Assembly: GCA_902783065.1 (NCBI GenBank)
Contig: CACZPV010000037.1
Span: 1 to 7,585, forward strand
DNA: 7,585 nucleotides
Origin: an uncultured Ruminococcus sp.
GTDB taxonomy: Bacteria > Bacillota > Clostridia > Oscillospirales > Acutalibacteraceae
Reading direction: 5' to 3'
Part shown: positions 5,245 through 7,585 of the stretch, in pieces
Layout of the letters: each line of letters opens with the position of its first letter
Position numbering within the stretch: position 1 is the first letter of the stretch
Program-made: the position numbers and the translations under genes
The notes under the pieces: model-generated
Told to the model about the DNA's origin: nothing
Database searches by the model: none
What the model saw: the letters and a program-made list of their open reading frames with translations, nothing else

Positions 5245-6300
5245 ATGAAAGTATTAGAAGAAGATTTATTGTATGTCGCTGAAAAAATTCAGAATCTTGA
5301 TTTTGGCGATTCAACATTTTTTATTACCGGCGCCACAGGATTGGTAGGATCCGTCCTGGTAAAGACGCTTCTGAAATATAATAATGTATATGGACATCAT
5401 TGCAAAGTAATTGCAATGGTAAGAAGTATTGAAAAAGCAGAAAAAATTTTTGGCAAGGAATCTGATATTGAAGGACTTATGTATTGTGTGGGAGATGTGA
5501 CGAATGTAATATCCTGTGCAGAACATATTGATTATATAGTTCATGCCGCCAGCGAAACAAAATCGCTGAATATGGTGCAAAAGCCTGTGGAAACGTTGTG
5601 GACCTCTGTATGCGGTACGAAAAATGTACTGGATTTTGCAGTTGAAAAAAATGTAAAAGGGATTATTTATCTTTCATCAATGGAAGCATTCGGTAAAGTG
5701 AACAGTCAGGATGAAAGAGTAAAAGAAGATCAGCTTGGCTATATTGCACTGGAAAATGTAAGAAACTGCTATCCGGAAAGCAAAAGACTTTGTGAAAATA
5801 TGTGTGTTTGCTATGCAGGTGAATATAATCTTCCGGTAACAACAGCAAGGCTTGCGCAGACATTCGGTGCAGGTGTTCCTGAAACAGATCAGAGAGTTTT
5901 TTCTCAGTTTGCCCGCAGTGTGATTAATGGTCAGGATATTGTCCTACATACAAAGGGAAATTCATACGGCAATTATGTTTACACGGCGGATGCAGCGGCT
6001 GCTGTTTTTCTTCTTCTGAAAAAAGGCGCAAGAGGAGAAGTATATACAGTTGCTAACGAAACAACTACCATGAGAATAAGAGAGATGGCTCATCTTGTTG
6101 CCGGAGAGATTGCAGAAGGAAAAATTGATGTTGTATTTGATATTCCGGAAGGAAACCAATATGGTTATGCATCTGAAACAGCTTTAAAACTGGATGCTTC
6201 AAAGCTGAGAGAACTCGGTTGGAGTCCGAAATATGACTTGAAAGATTTCTATAACAGGCTGATTCTGTCTTGGAATGAAGCCAATCAGCTATTGTCTTGA
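5245..6300 (+). CDS. NAD-dependent epimerase/dehydratase (extended SDR) paired with the cytidylyltransferase
   Basis: A 351-residue extended SDR of unassigned substrate. Seen: an N-terminal helix before the Rossmann domain, TGATGLVG at residues 28-35, VHAASET, YLSSMEAFG carrying the catalytic Ser region, YxxxK as Tyr176/Lys180 in YPESK, RLAQTFGAG, a YGNYVYTADAA block, YTVANE, and a C-terminal LRELGWSPKYDL segment typical of sugar-nucleotide epimerases. Inferred role: it makes or modifies the compound that the upstream cytidylyltransferase activates, or acts on the CDP-linked product. The start is the ATG at 5245, 16 nt after the upstream stop and preceded by AAAGGAAG at 5227-5234. Starts at 5200 or 5212 would overlap the upstream gene and add residues with no family match. 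The spacer to the next gene is 57 nt. A dehydratase or C4 epimerase role cannot be separated from a reductase role by eye. Confidence 0.85.
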   Translation: MKVLEEDLLYVAEKIQNLDFGDSTFFITGATGLVGSVLVKTLLKYNNVYGHHCKVIAMVRSIEKAEKIFGKESDIEGLMYCVGDVTNVISCAEHIDYIVHAASETKSLNMVQKPVETLWTSVCGTKNVLDFAVEKNVKGIIYLSSMEAFGKVNSQDERVKEDQLGYIALENVRNCYPESKRLCENMCVCYAGEYNLPVTTARLAQTFGAGVPETDQRVFSQFARSVINGQDIVLHTKGNSYGNYVYTADAAAAVFLLLKKGARGEVYTVANETTTMRIREMAHLVAGEIAEGKIDVVFDIPEGNQYGYASETALKLDASKLRELGWSPKYDLKDFYNRLILSWNEANQLLS

Positions 6301-6343
6301 TTTTATTTTGAGGTATAAGACAGTGTACAGACCTTTAATGTGT

Positions 6344-6348
6344 GGTGA
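6344..6348 (+). promoter_or_regulatory. weak ribosome binding site of the wzy-like gene
   Basis: GGTGA lies 9 nt before the ATG at 6358. A better Shine-Dalgarno match, GAGGT at 6310-6314, is too far upstream for this ATG and instead faces the GTG at 6323, which opens a 10-codon frame. Confidence 0.5.
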
Positions 6349-6357
6349 AAAATAAAT

Positions 6358-7585
6358 ATGAAAATTAAAGTAGTACAGCTATACAGTGCGGCAGTTTTAC
6401 TGTTTTCAACGTATATTCCCAGTATTTTAGTTTTTTACAGTCCGATATATACTGTGCCTTTCTTCTATATCAGACTTTTGCTGTGTGTAATATTGCTTAT
6501 ACAGTTATTTGTTAATAAAAAGAAGCTTTCTGCCGGATTCTGGATGGTAACGATTTGTACAGGATGGATAATATTGACAAATTTTCTCTTTGGCAGAAGC
6601 TATTTAAGCTATTCAGTATATACCATCACTTACCCATTTCTTGCCAGCCTGTTTCTGGAAGCAAATAAGAAAAACTCGCTTGATATTATTAAAGCATGGG
6701 CATTCCTTTTAAGAATTCTGACCTATATAGACATAATTACGATGATTATGTATCCGGAAGGAATGTTTACTTCAAGTTTGTATTCAATAAACTGGTTTCT
6801 TGGATATAAGACCGAACGTCTTGTATTTTGTCTGCCAATGACAGTATTCACTTGTTATATTTCCTTCAAGGATAAAGGAAGGTTTGGTATAAAAAGTTAT
6901 TGGACATTACTGCTTGCACTTTTTACAACACGTTTTTCGGACTCAACGGCAGCGTTTTATTGTTTGCTAGTTTTGGGTCTTATTATTGTGCTTTATGATT
7001 TTAAAAATAAATTGAAAATTAACCTTGATATTATATATAAGATTTTTAATCTTAAGATTTTGGTTCCATTATATGCGGTTGTGACATATTTCACTATTAA
7101 TATTGTTAATTCTCCGCTGATGCAGTTTATTGTAGTTAATATTCTTGGGAAGTCAATGACACTTACAACACGAACTGACATTTGGGATAAAGTGATACCA
7201 AAAGTAAAGGAAAGCCCTTTTACCGGATATGGCATCATTACTTCACAGGTTTATACGGATATTACAGGTAATAAATATGCTACATCCGCACATAATATGA
7301 CTCTTCAGATTCTGATGACCGGTGGACTCATTTTAATGGCAATGTATATTGTCGGGATTTTTATTTGCTGCTATGTATCAAACAGAAAATATTCTATACC
7401 TGAAATTATTCTTTTTGCAGGGATAATTTCTGAACTAATTGTTGGTGTTACATCTTCAGCTTTTGTTTTTTCAACTTTTGGATTTATGTTCTATCACCTT
7501 ATGAGTCTGGAAAAAGCGCAGACAAATCTGGAAATAGATAAAAATGAAGATCTGAAACATCAGTTATATAAGCCGCATATCAAGG
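6358..7585 (+). CDS. O-antigen ligase/polymerase family membrane protein (Wzy/WaaL-like), 3' end outside window
   Basis: An open frame of 409 codons runs from the ATG at 6358 to the right edge without a stop. The protein is highly hydrophobic, with roughly ten or more membrane segments: about residues 6-27, 31-52, 59-78, 84-100, 113-132, 146-169, 179-211 (probably two), 231-250, 314-340 and 347-381 (probably two). A large loop at about 255-313 carries the signature of the O-antigen ligase domain: TTRTDIW with Arg272 and Trp276, SPFTGYG with Gly290-Tyr-Gly292, and SAHNMTLQ with His312-Asn313. Known: this family polymerises undecaprenyl-linked repeat units (Wzy) or ligates glycans to an acceptor (WaaL and related), with the loop outside the membrane. 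In a Gram-positive-type glycan locus, Wzy polymerase is the likelier role. The last visible residues are hydrophilic and charged, so the stop is probably close. It is the last gene seen of the second unit. Confidence 0.85.
   Translation, partial: MKIKVVQLYSAAVLLFSTYIPSILVFYSPIYTVPFFYIRLLLCVILLIQLFVNKKKLSAGFWMVTICTGWIILTNFLFGRSYLSYSVYTITYPFLASLFLEANKKNSLDIIKAWAFLLRILTYIDIITMIMYPEGMFTSSLYSINWFLGYKTERLVFCLPMTVFTCYISFKDKGRFGIKSYWTLLLALFTTRFSDSTAAFYCLLVLGLIIVLYDFKNKLKINLDIIYKIFNLKILVPLYAVVTYFTINIVNSPLMQFIVVNILGKSMTLTTRTDIWDKVIPKVKESPFTGYGIITSQVYTDITGNKYATSAHNMTLQILMTGGLILMAMYIVGIFICCYVSNRKYSIPEIILFAGIISELIVGVTSSAFVFSTFGFMFYHLMSLEKAQTNLEIDKNEDLKHQLYKPHIK

Overview
The window is part of a surface-polysaccharide (capsule, exopolysaccharide or wall-glycan) biosynthesis locus, with every gene on the + strand. 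The AT-rich composition, strong AGGAG-type ribosome binding sites, tight operon packing and the style of the IspD/TarI-like and SDR proteins suggest a member of the Bacillota, class Clostridia (Lachnospiraceae or Oscillospiraceae type). That assignment is inference; no rRNA or other taxonomic marker is present.

Layout. Positions 1-3276 hold a nucleotide-sugar module: the C-terminal part of glucose-1-phosphate cytidylyltransferase (rfbF), CDP-glucose 4,6-dehydratase (rfbG), an NAD-dependent epimerase/reductase of the extended SDR family, and an RmlC-like cupin sugar epimerase. A family 2 glycosyltransferase follows (3289-4362). The gap 2547-2706 contains nested inverted repeats centred on a terminator-like hairpin. 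The gap 4363-4511 contains a terminator-like hairpin and then an extended -10 promoter, so a second transcription unit probably starts there. That unit encodes an IspD/TarI-family cytidylyltransferase (4512-5228), a second NAD-dependent extended SDR (5245-6300) and a Wzy/WaaL-type multispanning membrane protein that runs off the right edge (6358 onward). No stretch longer than 300 bases lacks a gene. I saw no tRNA, rRNA, CRISPR array, transposase gene or integrase gene.

How the genes fit together. RfbF and RfbG should convert glucose-1-phosphate to CDP-4-keto-6-deoxy-D-glucose. The usual next enzymes for 3,6-dideoxyhexoses (the RfbH/AscC dehydratase and its reductase) are not in the window. 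Instead there is an RmlC-like epimerase, with changes at positions that contact dTDP in classical RmlC, and an SDR that could be the final 4-ketoreductase. The simplest reading is a CDP-linked 6-deoxyhexose made by epimerisation and reduction, without dideoxygenation. The second unit should make another CDP-activated compound, probably a polyol or sugar phosphate, for decorating the same glycan. The glycosyltransferase assembles the repeat unit and the Wzy-like protein polymerises or ligates it. Both activated donors in this window therefore appear to be CDP-linked.
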